Origin: an uncultured Ruminococcus sp.
Lineage (GTDB): Bacteria; Bacillota; Clostridia; Lachnospirales; Lachnospiraceae
Length of the DNA stretch: 64,000 bases
Direction: 5' to 3'
Assembly (NCBI GenBank): GCA_900544395.1
Contig: UQVC01000004.1
Span: forward strand, 1-64,000
Position numbers and translations under genes: made by a program. This document shows positions 24,399-33,770 of this stretch, piece by piece. Position 1 is the stretch's first letter, and each line of letters begins with the position of its first letter. The notes below the pieces were generated by a model. That model saw nothing but the letters and a program-made list of their open reading frames with translations. It was not told where the DNA came from and did no database searches.

Positions 24399-25190
24399 AT
24401 GGTAAATTTTTCACTGGAAGGTAAAATTGCACTGGTAACAGGTGCATCTTACGGAATCGGATTTGGAATTGCTTCTGCATACGCAGAGGCAGGCGCAACA
24501 ATCTGCTTTAACGATATTACACAGGAAAAAGTAGATTTAGGACTTGCAGCATACAAAGAAGCAGGAATCGAAGCTCACGGATATGTATGTGACGTAACAG
24601 ATGAAGCACAGGTAAAAGCAATGGTTGCAAAAATCAACGAAGAAGTTGGAATTATTGATATCCTGGTAAACAATGCCGGAATCATCATGAGAAAACCAAT
24701 GCTTGAAATGGAAGCAGACGAGTTCAGAAAAGTGATCGATGTAGACTTAAACGCACCATTCATCGTTTCCAAAGCAGTGATTCCTGGAATGAAAGAAAAA
24801 GGACACGGAAAGATCATCAACATCTGCTCTATGATGAGTGAACTTGGACGTGAGACAGTATCTGCATACGCAGCAGCAAAAGGCGGACTGAAAATGCTCA
24901 CAAAGAACATCTGCTCTGAGTACGGTGAGTACAACATCCAGTGTAACGGTATCGGACCTGGATACATTGCAACACCACAGACAGCGCCGCTGCGTGAAGT
25001 ACAGGCAGACGGAAGCAGACATCCGTTCGATCAGTTTATCATTTCCAAAACACCTGCTGCAAGATGGGGAACACCGGAAGACCTTCAGGGACCGGCAGTA
25101 TTCCTTGCATCCGATGCATCTGATTTTGTAAATGGACACATTCTGTATGTAGACGGAGGAATCCTGGCATACATCGGAAAACAGCCATAA
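24399..25190 (+). CDS. kduD: 2-keto-3-deoxy-D-gluconate 5-dehydrogenase KduD
   Basis: SDR enzyme (263 aa) reducing DKII to KDG. Cofactor motif TGASYGIGFGIA, NNAGII, active site ICSMMSE and YAAAKGG. The size and FSLEGKIALVTGAS start are those of KduD. ATG 24399 follows AAAAGGAG; an in-frame TTG at 24363 is not supported. It works with KduI on the unsaturated uronates released by lyases and GH88/GH105 hydrolases. Confidence 0.93.
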   Translation: MVNFSLEGKIALVTGASYGIGFGIASAYAEAGATICFNDITQEKVDLGLAAYKEAGIEAHGYVCDVTDEAQVKAMVAKINEEVGIIDILVNNAGIIMRKPMLEMEADEFRKVIDVDLNAPFIVSKAVIPGMKEKGHGKIINICSMMSELGRETVSAYAAAKGGLKMLTKNICSEYGEYNIQCNGIGPGYIATPQTAPLREVQADGSRHPFDQFIISKTPAARWGTPEDLQGPAVFLASDASDFVNGHILYVDGGILAYIGKQP

Positions 25191-25220
25191 GAAATTGAAA
25201 ATAATAAAGAGGAGATCAAT

Positions 25221-26042
25221 ATGTTAGTAGCAGCGAGAACGCATGACTATGGAAAACAGCCGGTGGATCATCTGGCAAAACTATTGAGATCCGAAAGCAT
25301 TGAGGCAGCACAGCTTGTGCTGCCAAAAGCATTTTCGGAGATCAATTCTTATGAGGAAGTAACACCGCAGCTGGTGGAGAGGATCCGCAGAAATTTTGAA
25401 GAAGAGAAGATCAAGATCCAGATTTTGGGATGCTACATGGATCTTGGAAACCCGGATGATGAAGTGCGGAAAAATGCCGTGGATACGTTCAAAAAATGCC
25501 TGAAGTTCAATCAGATCCTGGGAGCGTCCATCGTCGGAACAGAGACGGCATACCCGCGTCTGAGCCGGGAAGAAAAGCAGATCTGGCATCCATATATGAT
25601 GGACAGTATTGCACGTCTGGTGGAAGAAGCAGAACGTCTGGATGTGGATATGGCCATCGAACCGGTCTACTGGCATCCGCTGGAGGATCTGGAGACAACG
25701 GTGAACGTCTTTGAAAAGATGAACAGCGACCATTTGAAAATGATCTTTGATCCGGCAAATGTGCTGGAATTTCCAAAGATCGATCAGGATGCTTACTGGA
25801 AAGAATGGCTGCAGGCATTGGGAGATAAGATCGAAGCGATCCATATGAAAGATTTTGTGGAAGGGCCGAACAAAGAGTATTGTCCGGTCTGTCTTGGAGA
25901 CGGTGTGATCCGGTATGGTGAGATTGTGAAGTGGATGAAGCAGCATAAACCGGAGATTGTGGTTGTAAGGGAAGAATTAGAGCCAAAGACGGCGCAGAAG
26001 GATATTGCGTATATGAGAAAGTTGTGGGTGGAGAGTGTTTGA
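25221..26042 (+). CDS. Sugar phosphate isomerase/epimerase-like TIM barrel
   Basis: Xylose isomerase-like TIM-barrel protein (273 aa). Probable metal-binding positions are in MAIEPVYWHP, MIFDPANVL, AIHMKDF and the late VVVREEL. Substrate not known. Being third in the kduI-kduD operon, it may act on a uronate or keto-deoxy sugar, for example as an epimerase feeding KduI (inference). Confidence 0.8.
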   Translation: MLVAARTHDYGKQPVDHLAKLLRSESIEAAQLVLPKAFSEINSYEEVTPQLVERIRRNFEEEKIKIQILGCYMDLGNPDDEVRKNAVDTFKKCLKFNQILGASIVGTETAYPRLSREEKQIWHPYMMDSIARLVEEAERLDVDMAIEPVYWHPLEDLETTVNVFEKMNSDHLKMIFDPANVLEFPKIDQDAYWKEWLQALGDKIEAIHMKDFVEGPNKEYCPVCLGDGVIRYGEIVKWMKQHKPEIVVVREELEPKTAQKDIAYMRKLWVESV

Positions 26043-26068
26043 AAGAGAATATCTAAATATAAGAAGAA

Positions 26069-26098
26069 AAAAGATGGTTGATGTCAGCCATCTTTTTT
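26069..26098 (+). terminator. Terminator after the kduI operon
   Basis: Stem AAAAGATGG / CCATCTTTT, extended inward with a G-U pair, ending in six Ts. About 27 bp after the stop codon. Confidence 0.85.
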
Positions 26099-26480
26099 GA
26101 TGGAATCAGAAAAATTGAAAAAATATTGCGGTTCAATATGTTTTGTTTCATAAAAAACAAAGAAAAATGCAGAAAAACAATCAGCATAACGTCAAAATAG
26201 CATTCGGCAATATGCATAAAAATAGAGTGTTAAATTTGTATATAATACACAAAAGGATTGGGAATGATAAAAATAATATAGAAAATTGATAAAATGAGCA
26301 GATTTGCTGTTTGAATAAAAATGAAATTGGTAAAATTGATAAAAAACAACAAGATAATTTGAAAAAATGAGTTTGCGGACAAGATAGTATGAGAATCAGC
26401 TCCCTTCATGTGATACTATTTTCACATAAAAATAAGGGCCCGAAAAAATAAAAACTGAATCTATGAACAGGAGAGGAAAC
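26099..26480 (+). promoter_or_regulatory. Long AT-rich leader upstream of the TRAP operon
   Basis: No gene is seen in these 380 bases. ATTGRTAAAA occurs three times in one orientation (26285, 26326, 26335). Inverted arms ATGTGA / TCACAT lie at 26408-26427 and ATAGTAT / ATACTAT at 26384-26419. No convincing -35/-10 pair was found, only loose matches such as TATAAT near 26242. It is probably the control region of the TRAP transporter, perhaps bound by the AraC protein at 29271-30176. Confidence 0.45.
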
Positions 26481-27521
26481 ATGAAGGGAATGAAAAAAAC
26501 AATAGGGATTGTACTCGTGATCGCATTGATCGCAGTAGGAATTTATACCTTTGTGGCAGTAAAAAGTGAGACAAGCAGTGAAAAGGTGCAGCTTAGAATG
26601 GCACATGGACAGGCGGCAGATTCTGAGATCGGAGAGACGATCGAGTATTTATCAGATCTGGCAGCAGAAGACAGTTCCAAGAATCTGGAAGTGGATATTT
26701 ATCCGAGTGGTGTGCTTGGAGCAGAGCCTTCCACGGTAGAGATGGTACAGGCAGGTGTACTGGATATGGCGAAAGTAAGCGCCAATACACTGGGACAGTT
26801 TGATGAGAGATATTCTATTTTCTCACTGCCATATCTGTTCCGCAATCAGGAACACTATTACAATGCAATGGCAAACAGTGAAGGGATTCAGGAACTGTTT
26901 GAATCTACAAGGGACAAAGGATACATTGCAATTGGTTATTATGCAAATGGTGCAAGAAATTATTATCTCAAAGAAGATAAGGCAGTGACAGATCCTTCTG
27001 TTCTGAAAGGAAAGAAAATACGTGCCATGGTCAGCAGTACTTCCATGGAGATGATCGAACTGATGGGCGGCTCACCGGTACCGATGGCATCCAGTGAAAC
27101 GTACACGTCTCTTCAGCAGGGCATCGTAGATGGTGCAGAAAATACAGAGCTGGCACTGACAGTTGACAAACATGAAGAGATTGTAAAATCTTATACATAC
27201 ACAGAGCATCAGTATTCACCGGATATTTACATCATCAGTACGAAAGTCTGGGACAGCTTAAGCAAAGAACAGCAGGAATATTTAAAAGAGTGTCTTGTGC
27301 AATTGAATGAGAATTTTGTTTCAAAATATCAGCAGATGATGGATGATGCCATTGAAGAAGCGCAGGAGAATGGTGTGACTGTTTACAGAGATATTGATAA
27401 GAGTAAATTTATCGAGGCGGTTCAGCCAATGCATGAGGCGTTTGAAAGCAAAGGGGACGCTTACAAGAGTCTCTACGAAGATATTCAGAAATATGCCGTT
27501 GCAGAAGAGGAGGAGAAGTAA
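26481..27521 (+). CDS. dctP: TRAP transporter solute-binding protein DctP
   Basis: Extracytoplasmic binding protein (346 aa) with an N-terminal signal/membrane anchor (MKKTIGIVLVIALIAVGIY). Family motifs are LRMAHGQAADSEIG, GVLDMAKVSAN, and the ligand-Arg region KGKKIRAMVSS followed by SSETYTSLQQGIVDGAEN. It delivers an acidic substrate to the DctQM permease. The surrounding kdu genes and GH105 hydrolase make a hexuronate the likely ligand. AGGAGAGG precedes ATG 26481. Confidence 0.92.
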   Translation: MKGMKKTIGIVLVIALIAVGIYTFVAVKSETSSEKVQLRMAHGQAADSEIGETIEYLSDLAAEDSSKNLEVDIYPSGVLGAEPSTVEMVQAGVLDMAKVSANTLGQFDERYSIFSLPYLFRNQEHYYNAMANSEGIQELFESTRDKGYIAIGYYANGARNYYLKEDKAVTDPSVLKGKKIRAMVSSTSMEMIELMGGSPVPMASSETYTSLQQGIVDGAENTELALTVDKHEEIVKSYTYTEHQYSPDIYIISTKVWDSLSKEQQEYLKECLVQLNENFVSKYQQMMDDAIEEAQENGVTVYRDIDKSKFIEAVQPMHEAFESKGDAYKSLYEDIQKYAVAEEEEK

Positions 27522-27988
27522 TGAAGATCATAAATAAAATTCTGGGAACAGTGATCTCCGTACTTGTTGCGGTCATGGTTCTTGCCTGTTGCTGGCAGGT
27601 TATCACACGATTTCTGTTAAATGATCCAAGTCAGTGGACGGAGGAATTTTTGAGATACGCACTGATCTGGATGACGATGCTTGGGGCACCGTACGCTTAT
27701 GGAAAAGATCAGCATTTGTCGATCCGTGTGCTGGTGGATAAATTTCAGTCAAAGAATCAGATCCGAACAAAGATCGCAGTCGAGATCATCGTATTGATTT
27801 TAAGTATTGCAGTATTTATTGTAGGTGGAATCATGGTAACTGCAAACTCAGCAGGACAGATTTCAGCGGCACTGAAACTTCCGATGCAGGTTTACTATGT
27901 ATGTATTCCAATCAGTGGATGTCTGATGGTGCTGTATTGTCTGGAGCGTTTGAAAAGATGGTTCACAGAATTAAAGGAGGGAAAATAA
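27521..27988 (+). CDS. dctQ: TRAP transporter small permease DctQ
   Basis: Small membrane subunit (155 aa) with four predicted helices and the conserved WTEEFLRYALIWMTMLGAP segment of DctQ proteins. Its ATG shares one base with the DctP stop. It forms the Na+-coupled transporter together with DctM. Confidence 0.92.
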   Translation: MKIINKILGTVISVLVAVMVLACCWQVITRFLLNDPSQWTEEFLRYALIWMTMLGAPYAYGKDQHLSIRVLVDKFQSKNQIRTKIAVEIIVLILSIAVFIVGGIMVTANSAGQISAALKLPMQVYYVCIPISGCLMVLYCLERLKRWFTELKEGK

Positions 27989-29296
27989 ATGGAAATTCAG
28001 GCAGCAATCTTACTTGTAATTGTATTTTTCCTGATGCTGGCGTTTAGTGTGCCGGTGTCATATAGCATCATTGTTTCCGCATTGGTAACGATCGTTGCAT
28101 TTTTGACACCTGGATTTGGTGTGTTTGTTTCTGCGCAGAAGATGGTCAGTGGAATTGACAGCTTTTCTCTGATTGCAGTACCATTTTTTATTCTGGCAGG
28201 TCTTTTGATGAACAGTGGTGGTATTGCCAAGAGATTGATCAATCTCGCACTGTTGGTTCTTGGAAAAGTACCGGGATCTTTGGCACTGACAAACATTGCG
28301 GGAAATGCGATGTTCGGTTCAATTTCTGGTTCCGGTATTGCAGCGGCAACTGCAATCGGCGGAGTTATGCTTCCGCTGGAAAAAGAGCAAAAGTATGATG
28401 AGGGATTTGCGGCAGCAGTCAATATCGCAACGGCGCCGGTTGGACAGCTGATTCCTCCGACAACAGCGTTTATCGTATTCTCGGCAGCAGGCGGTGGTGC
28501 TTCGGTAGCGGCGCTGTTTATGGGTGGATGGATTCCGGGACTTCTGTGGGCTGCATGTTGCATGGTAGTTGCATTCTTCTATGCAAGAAAGCAGGGATAT
28601 GTAATTAAAAGAGACAAACTGACTGCAAAAATCGTAGGGAAGACAATATGGGATGCAATCCCGAGTTTATTTCTGGTCGTGATTATCATCGGTGGTATTT
28701 TATCTGGAAAATTTACACCGACAGAGGCATCCGGTGTTGCGGTTGCATACGCCTTTATCCTCTCTGTGTTTATTTACAGAACGATCAAACTGAGTGAAAT
28801 TCCGAAGCTGCTGGTGGATGCAGCAGTCATGACAACAATCGTTATGCTGATCATCGGAGCCTCTTCTGTATTGTCATTTGTAATGTCCTTTACAGGACTG
28901 CCGGCAGCAATCAGTAAACTGGTTCTTGGAATTTCAAGTAATAAATATGTGATCCTGCTGATCCTCAATATTTTCCTTCTGATCGTGGGAACATTTATGG
29001 ATATGGCGCCGGCACTTTTGATTTTCACACCGATCTTCCTTCCGATCGTACAGAGCTTTGGAATGAGTCCGATCCACTTTGGTGTTATGATGGTTATGAA
29101 TCTTTCCGTAGGAACGATCACACCACCGGTTGGAAACGTACTGTTTGTGGGATGCAGTGTGGCAAAACTGCGGGTAGAGCAGGTTATGAAACATCTGATT
29201 CCGCTCTTTGTGGCAATCTTTGTAGCATTGATGATGGTAACTTACATTCCGGCACTCAGCGAATGGCTCCCTACTGTTTTGGGGCTTCTGGAGTAA
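27989..29296 (+). CDS. dctM: TRAP transporter large permease DctM
   Basis: Large permease (435 aa, about 11-12 membrane helices). Family blocks visible: VPFFILAGLLMNSGGIAKRL, GNAMFGSISGSGIAAA, PVGQLIPPTTAFIV, and LLIVGTFMDMAPALLIFTPI near the end. Starts directly after the DctQ stop. The last 26 bp overlap the convergent AraC gene. Confidence 0.94.
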   Translation: MEIQAAILLVIVFFLMLAFSVPVSYSIIVSALVTIVAFLTPGFGVFVSAQKMVSGIDSFSLIAVPFFILAGLLMNSGGIAKRLINLALLVLGKVPGSLALTNIAGNAMFGSISGSGIAAATAIGGVMLPLEKEQKYDEGFAAAVNIATAPVGQLIPPTTAFIVFSAAGGGASVAALFMGGWIPGLLWAACCMVVAFFYARKQGYVIKRDKLTAKIVGKTIWDAIPSLFLVVIIIGGILSGKFTPTEASGVAVAYAFILSVFIYRTIKLSEIPKLLVDAAVMTTIVMLIIGASSVLSFVMSFTGLPAAISKLVLGISSNKYVILLILNIFLLIVGTFMDMAPALLIFTPIFLPIVQSFGMSPIHFGVMMVMNLSVGTITPPVGNVLFVGCSVAKLRVEQVMKHLIPLFVAIFVALMMVTYIPALSEWLPTVLGLLE

Positions 29297-30176
29297 TCGT
29301 GTTTTTGTAAGTAATTCCATTTAGGGTTTTGCGATACTTTAACGGTGAAATACTCATGTAGGTTTTGAATACTTTTTCAAAATAAGTAATACTTTCATAG
29401 CCGACCGTACCGGCAATCTCGGAGACGCTAAGAGTGGTCTCCTCAAGGAGCTGTTTGGCTCTCTTTGTACGTAGGATATTGACATATTCGTTGACGCCGT
29501 AGCCGGTGACTTCTTTAAATGAGCGGCTTAAATAAAACTTGCTCAGATAGAAGATTCCGGCGAGGCCGTCTAAAGAGATGGATTCTGCGTAGTGATCAGA
29601 AATGTAGTCGGCAATGTTATAGATTGTCTGATACTTGCTGCTTTTATGAATGGCAGTTTCATCTTTGATCGGAGTCAGCTCCGGGTTGTCTCTGATAAAG
29701 TCAATAAAATAGTGGATGATTTCCATCTCGATCAGGGCTTTGTAGCTGCGGCTGCGGTTGGAAAATTCAGTCTTTAGTACTTCATACATATGTAAAAATT
29801 TTTCCTGCTGCTTCTGCGTCAGATTATAAACTCCATAGTGTTCGCGAAAAAAAGGAACAAGATTGAGGTGCGGAAATTTTTCATCAAACTGCTGCATTTT
29901 GGATTTATCAATATACAGAATGATTCGCGTGTATCCGGTTGTGTCATCCTCCGGAGCATGTGTCATATGGATCAGATTTGTATCCACCAGGATCAGGCTG
30001 CCTTTTTTCACCTGATAGGCACGGTTGTTGAAGAAAAAGAGGCGCTCTCCTTCTGTGAGAAAGTAAATCTCGTATTCATTATGAAAATGATTGGAACGCA
30101 TATCATAACCACTGGAACGTTTTAAATGTTCCAGAGAAATTCCTTCCATTTCTGAATAATAAATGATAGTATCCAT
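29271..30176 (-). CDS. AraC-family regulator between TRAP and GH105 genes
   Basis: Regulator (301 aa): cupin sensor (SNHFHNEYEIYFLTEGERLF) and C-terminal AraC domain (ISLDGLAGIFYLSKFYLSRSF, SISPLKYRKT). AAAGGAG precedes its start. Divergent from the GH105 gene and convergent with dctM, so probably controls both import and hydrolysis of uronate oligosaccharides. Confidence 0.9.
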   Translation of the reverse strand: MDTIIYYSEMEGISLEHLKRSSGYDMRSNHFHNEYEIYFLTEGERLFFFNNRAYQVKKGSLILVDTNLIHMTHAPEDDTTGYTRIILYIDKSKMQQFDEKFPHLNLVPFFREHYGVYNLTQKQQEKFLHMYEVLKTEFSNRSRSYKALIEMEIIHYFIDFIRDNPELTPIKDETAIHKSSKYQTIYNIADYISDHYAESISLDGLAGIFYLSKFYLSRSFKEVTGYGVNEYVNILRTKRAKQLLEETTLSVSEIAGTVGYESITYFEKVFKTYMSISPLKYRKTLNGITYKNTITPEAPKQ

Positions 30177-30269
30177 ACAGTATCTCCTTTGTTGTGAGCA
30201 GCGTGTGCTTTGTTAAAACTATTATAAGATAGAAACCGTAAAAAAGCTATATGAAAGGATTGGCATAAA

Positions 30270-31409
30270 ATGCCGGAAAAGAAAATGAAGAATATAAAAA
30301 GAGAATTGATCGAACAAAAACTGAATCTGGTCGTAGAAAAACTAATGAACCTCGGCGGTCCGGAAAATGAAGATGAATTAAAAGACGGCGGAGAGGCAAT
30401 CGGCTTTTTTAAGCGTGACTTTGGGATTGCAGAGTGGGACTGGCCTCAGGGAGTGGGGCTGTACGGACTTCTCAAAATGATGAAAATACAGGGAAATGAT
30501 GATTATAAAACATTTCTGCATCAGTGGTTCAAAGGAAATATCGCAGATGGACTTCCGTCCAGAAATATCAATACAACAACCCCGCTTCTGACACTGGCAG
30601 AGTTAAATGAACAATATCAGGATAAAGAATTTGAAAATCTGTGTCTGGATTGGGCTAAGTGGCTGATGAACTGCATTCCGAGAACAAAAGAGGGCGGATT
30701 TCAGCATGTCACAAGTGCAAACGGTGACAGACAGGGTGTACGTTTAAATGAAAGCGAGATGTGGATCGATACTCTGTTCATGACCGTATTATTTTTGAAT
30801 AAAATGGGGCAGAAATATCAGAAACAGGAGTGGATCGACGAGTCCATCCATCAGGTGCTGATGCATATCAAATATCTGTATGATACACATACCGGATTAT
30901 TCTATCACGGATGGTCCTTTAACCGTATGGACAACTTCGGCGGTATTTTCTGGTGCAGAGGAAACAGCTGGTTCACACTGGGAATTCTGGATTATGTGGA
31001 TATGTTCAAAGGAACGCTCAATGCAGGTGTGAAGACGATCATTCTGGACACTTACAAAGCGCAGGTCAGAAAACTCAAAGAACTTCAGAGCAAGAGCGGA
31101 TTGTGGCATACTGTACTGACAGATCCTGACAGCTACGAAGAAGTTTCCGGTTCTGCGGCCATCGTGGCAGGAATTCTCAAAGGAATCAAAATGGGGATCC
31201 TGGACGATTCATATCTGGAATGTGCATGGAAGGGTGTGCAGGCGATTCTGAAAAATATCGATAAAGACGGAACGGTATTAAACGTATCCGGTGGAACAGG
31301 GATGGGATACGATGCAGATCATTATAAAAACATTCTGATCGCGCCGATGGCGTATGGTCAGTCTTTGACAATTCTGGCGCTGGTAGAAGCACTGCAGTTG
31401 GCGGAGTAG
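30270..31409 (+). CDS. GH105 unsaturated uronyl hydrolase (YteR-like)
   Basis: Glycoside hydrolase of family 105 (379 aa), an (alpha/alpha)6 barrel that hydrates the double bond of terminal unsaturated galacturonate and frees it from rhamnose-containing disaccharides. The catalytic Asp lies in SEMWIDTLFMTVLFL; FWCRGNSWFTLGI and YEEVSGSAAIVAGI are typical later blocks. No signal peptide, so cytoplasmic. The ribosome site is weak; ATG 30285 is an alternative start. Fits pectic rhamnogalacturonan use along with the rhamnose genes downstream. Confidence 0.88.
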   Translation: MPEKKMKNIKRELIEQKLNLVVEKLMNLGGPENEDELKDGGEAIGFFKRDFGIAEWDWPQGVGLYGLLKMMKIQGNDDYKTFLHQWFKGNIADGLPSRNINTTTPLLTLAELNEQYQDKEFENLCLDWAKWLMNCIPRTKEGGFQHVTSANGDRQGVRLNESEMWIDTLFMTVLFLNKMGQKYQKQEWIDESIHQVLMHIKYLYDTHTGLFYHGWSFNRMDNFGGIFWCRGNSWFTLGILDYVDMFKGTLNAGVKTIILDTYKAQVRKLKELQSKSGLWHTVLTDPDSYEEVSGSAAIVAGILKGIKMGILDDSYLECAWKGVQAILKNIDKDGTVLNVSGGTGMGYDADHYKNILIAPMAYGQSLTILALVEALQLAE

Positions 31410-31424
31410 ATAATTTATTAAAGG

Positions 31425-31471
31425 AAAACTGTTGTGATCATCTTGATGGAGATGATCGCAACAGTTTTTTT
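31425..31471 (+). terminator. Terminator after GH105 gene
   Basis: Long stem (31425-31443 with 31450-31468, one mismatch/G-U), 6-nt loop and a run of seven Ts. Confidence 0.9.
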
Positions 31472-31568
31472 GGTGAGAAGTTTTGCTGTACGTTGCTAAT
31501 AAATAAAATTCGGGAAATTGCACAAAAAGCGCAAAGAAAATTTATGTAAAGTTACCTTTTAAAAATTC

Positions 31569-31597
31569 TTGAACATAAAAGCATCATGTGCTATTAT
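31569..31597 (+). promoter_or_regulatory. Promoter of the gntR-PTS operon
   Basis: TTGAAC (31569-31574), 17-bp spacer, TATTAT (31592-31597). The untranslated leader is about 125 bp. The rest of the 31472-31568 stretch is AT-rich with nothing recognised. Confidence 0.72.
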
Positions 31598-31607
31598 ATG
31601 TTCACAA

Positions 31608-31621
31608 CTTAATATATTAAG
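31608..31621 (+). promoter_or_regulatory. Palindromic operator 1, GntR-type
   Basis: Perfect 14-bp palindrome CTTAATATATTAAG placed about 10 bp after the -10 box, where a repressor would block the promoter. Confidence 0.6.
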
Positions 31622-31695
31622 CGGTTAAGCGAATGCGTGCATGAAAAACCGAAATTCCATTGAAGTTAATAGAAAAAGCTGATATTCTAAATATA

Positions 31696-31709
31696 GTTTA
31701 TATATTAAC
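31696..31709 (+). promoter_or_regulatory. Palindromic operator 2, GntR-type
   Basis: GTTTATATATTAAC, one symmetric mismatch from a palindrome and sharing the TATATTAA core with operator 1. It lies just before the gntR ribosome site. Confidence 0.45.
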
Positions 31710-31729
31710 CGATAAGGTAGGAGGGTTTT

Positions 31730-32434
31730 ATGGCAATTCCAAAGTATTTACAAATGAAACAGAGTTTACTGTATGAAATCAAGAATGGAAAATTCAAACC
31801 GGGGGAAAAGTTCTATAGTGAGTCTGAACTGAAAAAAAAGTTTAATGTCAGCAGTATTACGGCAATCAAAGCGTTGCAGTGTCTTACCAATGAGGGATAT
31901 CTGGTACGTTATCAGGGGAAGGGAACGTACGTATCCAAAGCCAGAAAAGGAAAGATTGTAAAATTTTCTGATATTGAAAAATACAGAAATGCTGAAGAAC
32001 ATACAGAAGTGTTGGAGATTCAAAAGATGACCGGCGGAAGAATTGCAGAAGAGTTGGGAATAAATCCGGCGGAAATCTATTATAAGATTAAGAGACTTAG
32101 GCTGGTGGATGACCAGGCAATCATGGTGCAGAACAGTTATCTGATTCAGGAGTTTATCAAAGAGGAAGAAATTTTGGAAAAGGAGATGTTCCAGTCCATT
32201 TATGGAAAGATCAGCCGAGACTATGGAATCAATCTTCATCAGGCGGATTCTAAAGAGATTACGGAAATTGTATTTCCGTCACCGGAAGAGGAACGGAAGC
32301 TTTTGGGGCTTTCAAAAGGAGAGCCGTGTGCATTTACACGCCGTTATACATATCTGTTTGACGGTCGTACGGTAGAATATATAGAAACGTATAAAAGGTG
32401 GGATTATTTCAGTATTGAAATTGAACCGATTTAA
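31730..32434 (+). CDS. GntR-family regulator (HutC/UTRA type)
   Basis: Regulator (234 aa) with N-terminal winged helix (GKFKPGEKFYSESELKKKFN, SSITAIKALQCL) and a C-terminal UTRA effector domain (KRLRLVDDQAIMVQNSYL). First gene of the PTS-GH88-GH35 operon; AGGAGGG precedes the ATG. It probably represses this operon and responds to a phosphorylated sugar from the PTS. Confidence 0.92.
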   Translation: MAIPKYLQMKQSLLYEIKNGKFKPGEKFYSESELKKKFNVSSITAIKALQCLTNEGYLVRYQGKGTYVSKARKGKIVKFSDIEKYRNAEEHTEVLEIQKMTGGRIAEELGINPAEIYYKIKRLRLVDDQAIMVQNSYLIQEFIKEEEILEKEMFQSIYGKISRDYGINLHQADSKEITEIVFPSPEEERKLLGLSKGEPCAFTRRYTYLFDGRTVEYIETYKRWDYFSIEIEPI

Positions 32435-32522
32435 GACAGAAACTGTTATTTTACCGGAGTGTTTAACTGTTGCTTAATAGAATGTTGCAGATGTGACGAA
32501 TGAGAAAAGGAGGTTGTACAAA

Positions 32523-32954
32523 ATGAAAATGTTACTGATATCCCATCAGGGGGCGGCATCCGGAATGAAAACGGCGGCAAGCCTGATTGCAGGAGATATG
32601 GCAGATGGTATTGATACCATTGAGCTGACAGCAGAAGCAGGAATTGAGTCCTTTACAGAGGAACTGGATACGTACCTCAAAGCATGGAAAGAGACAGGAA
32701 AAACAGGAGTTATTTTTGCGGATCTCAAAGGAGGAACTCCTTATAACAAAGCAGAGATTCTTCTTGCACATTATGGAATGAAAGAACAGATAAAGGTGAT
32801 ATCCGGAATGAATCTGACCATGGTAGTGGAATGCTTGTTTCAGGAAATCTCACAGTGGAGTCAGGAAACACTTCAGGAGATTCTTGCAGCAGGGAGAGAG
32901 GGAATCGACTGTATCGAACTTTCGGCAGCATCTACGGAATCAGAAGATGAGTAA
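32523..32954 (+). CDS. PTS EIIA, mannose family
   Basis: Phosphocarrier subunit (143 aa) with the active His8 in LLISHQGAASGM and the FADLKGGTPYNKA segment. It takes phosphate from HPr and passes it to EIIB. ATG 32523 follows AAAGGAGG; the longer frame from 32493 begins before that site. First of four PTS genes in the order A-C-D-B. Confidence 0.9.
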   Translation: MKMLLISHQGAASGMKTAASLIAGDMADGIDTIELTAEAGIESFTEELDTYLKAWKETGKTGVIFADLKGGTPYNKAEILLAHYGMKEQIKVISGMNLTMVVECLFQEISQWSQETLQEILAAGREGIDCIELSAASTESEDE

Positions 32955-32978
32955 ACAAAAGGGTGGAGGAAAGAGATT

Positions 32979-33770
32979 ATGACAATTCAGTGGTGGCAGC
33001 TTCTGCTTTTAACACTTTATGCAGGATTTGCATTTTATGATGGAAATAACACAACATTTGGAACAGTAAAACCGGTTATGGCAGGATTTTTTGCAGGTCT
33101 GGTGATGGGGGATATCACAACAGGACTTATTGTCGGAGGAACCTTGAACTTGATGGTACTGGGAATCGGAAACTTCGGAGGAGCTTCGATTCCGGATTAT
33201 ATGACAGGAGCGCTTCTTGGAACAGTATTTGCAATCCAGAGCGGACAGGATGCAGAGTTCGGTGTCACACTTGCGATTCCAATCGGACTTTTGATGATTC
33301 AGCTGGATATCCTGCAGAGATTTTCTAACACATTTTTCCAGCATCGTGCAGAAAAACTGGTAGAGGAAGGAAAGTTTGACAAGGCGGCAAGAATGAATCT
33401 GTACGGTCTGATCCCGCAGTCACTTTCCCGTATGCTTCCGGTATTTTTAGCGCTTGTATTTGGTTCTACATTTGTGCAGACAGTTGTAGACTATCTTCCA
33501 ATGTGGTTGATGAACGGTCTGAAAACAGCAGGAGGAATCCTTCCGGCACTTGGTATTGCGATTTTGCTGCGTTACCTGCCGGTGGCGAAAAACTTTGCAT
33601 TCCTGATTATTGGATTCGTATTGTCAGCATACTTGAAGGTTCCGGTACTCGGAGTTGCATTGGTCGGAATTGCATTTGCAATCATCAGCTTCCAGACAGA
33701 GAAGGGCGAAGGTATGCAGGCAGCTGTTGCAGAAAATAGTAATGCAGGAGGAGAAATGGGCGATGAGTAA
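32979..33770 (+). CDS. PTS EIIC, mannose family
   Basis: Membrane channel subunit (263 aa, several hydrophobic segments). Typical blocks are LVMGDITTGLIVGGTLNLMV and GGASIPDYMTGALLGT. It overlaps EIID by 8 bp. Compared with the EIIC at the left window edge it is clearly a different paralogue, so the two PTS systems probably carry different sugars. Confidence 0.92.
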   Translation: MTIQWWQLLLLTLYAGFAFYDGNNTTFGTVKPVMAGFFAGLVMGDITTGLIVGGTLNLMVLGIGNFGGASIPDYMTGALLGTVFAIQSGQDAEFGVTLAIPIGLLMIQLDILQRFSNTFFQHRAEKLVEEGKFDKAARMNLYGLIPQSLSRMLPVFLALVFGSTFVQTVVDYLPMWLMNGLKTAGGILPALGIAILLRYLPVAKNFAFLIIGFVLSAYLKVPVLGVALVGIAFAIISFQTEKGEGMQAAVAENSNAGGEMGDE

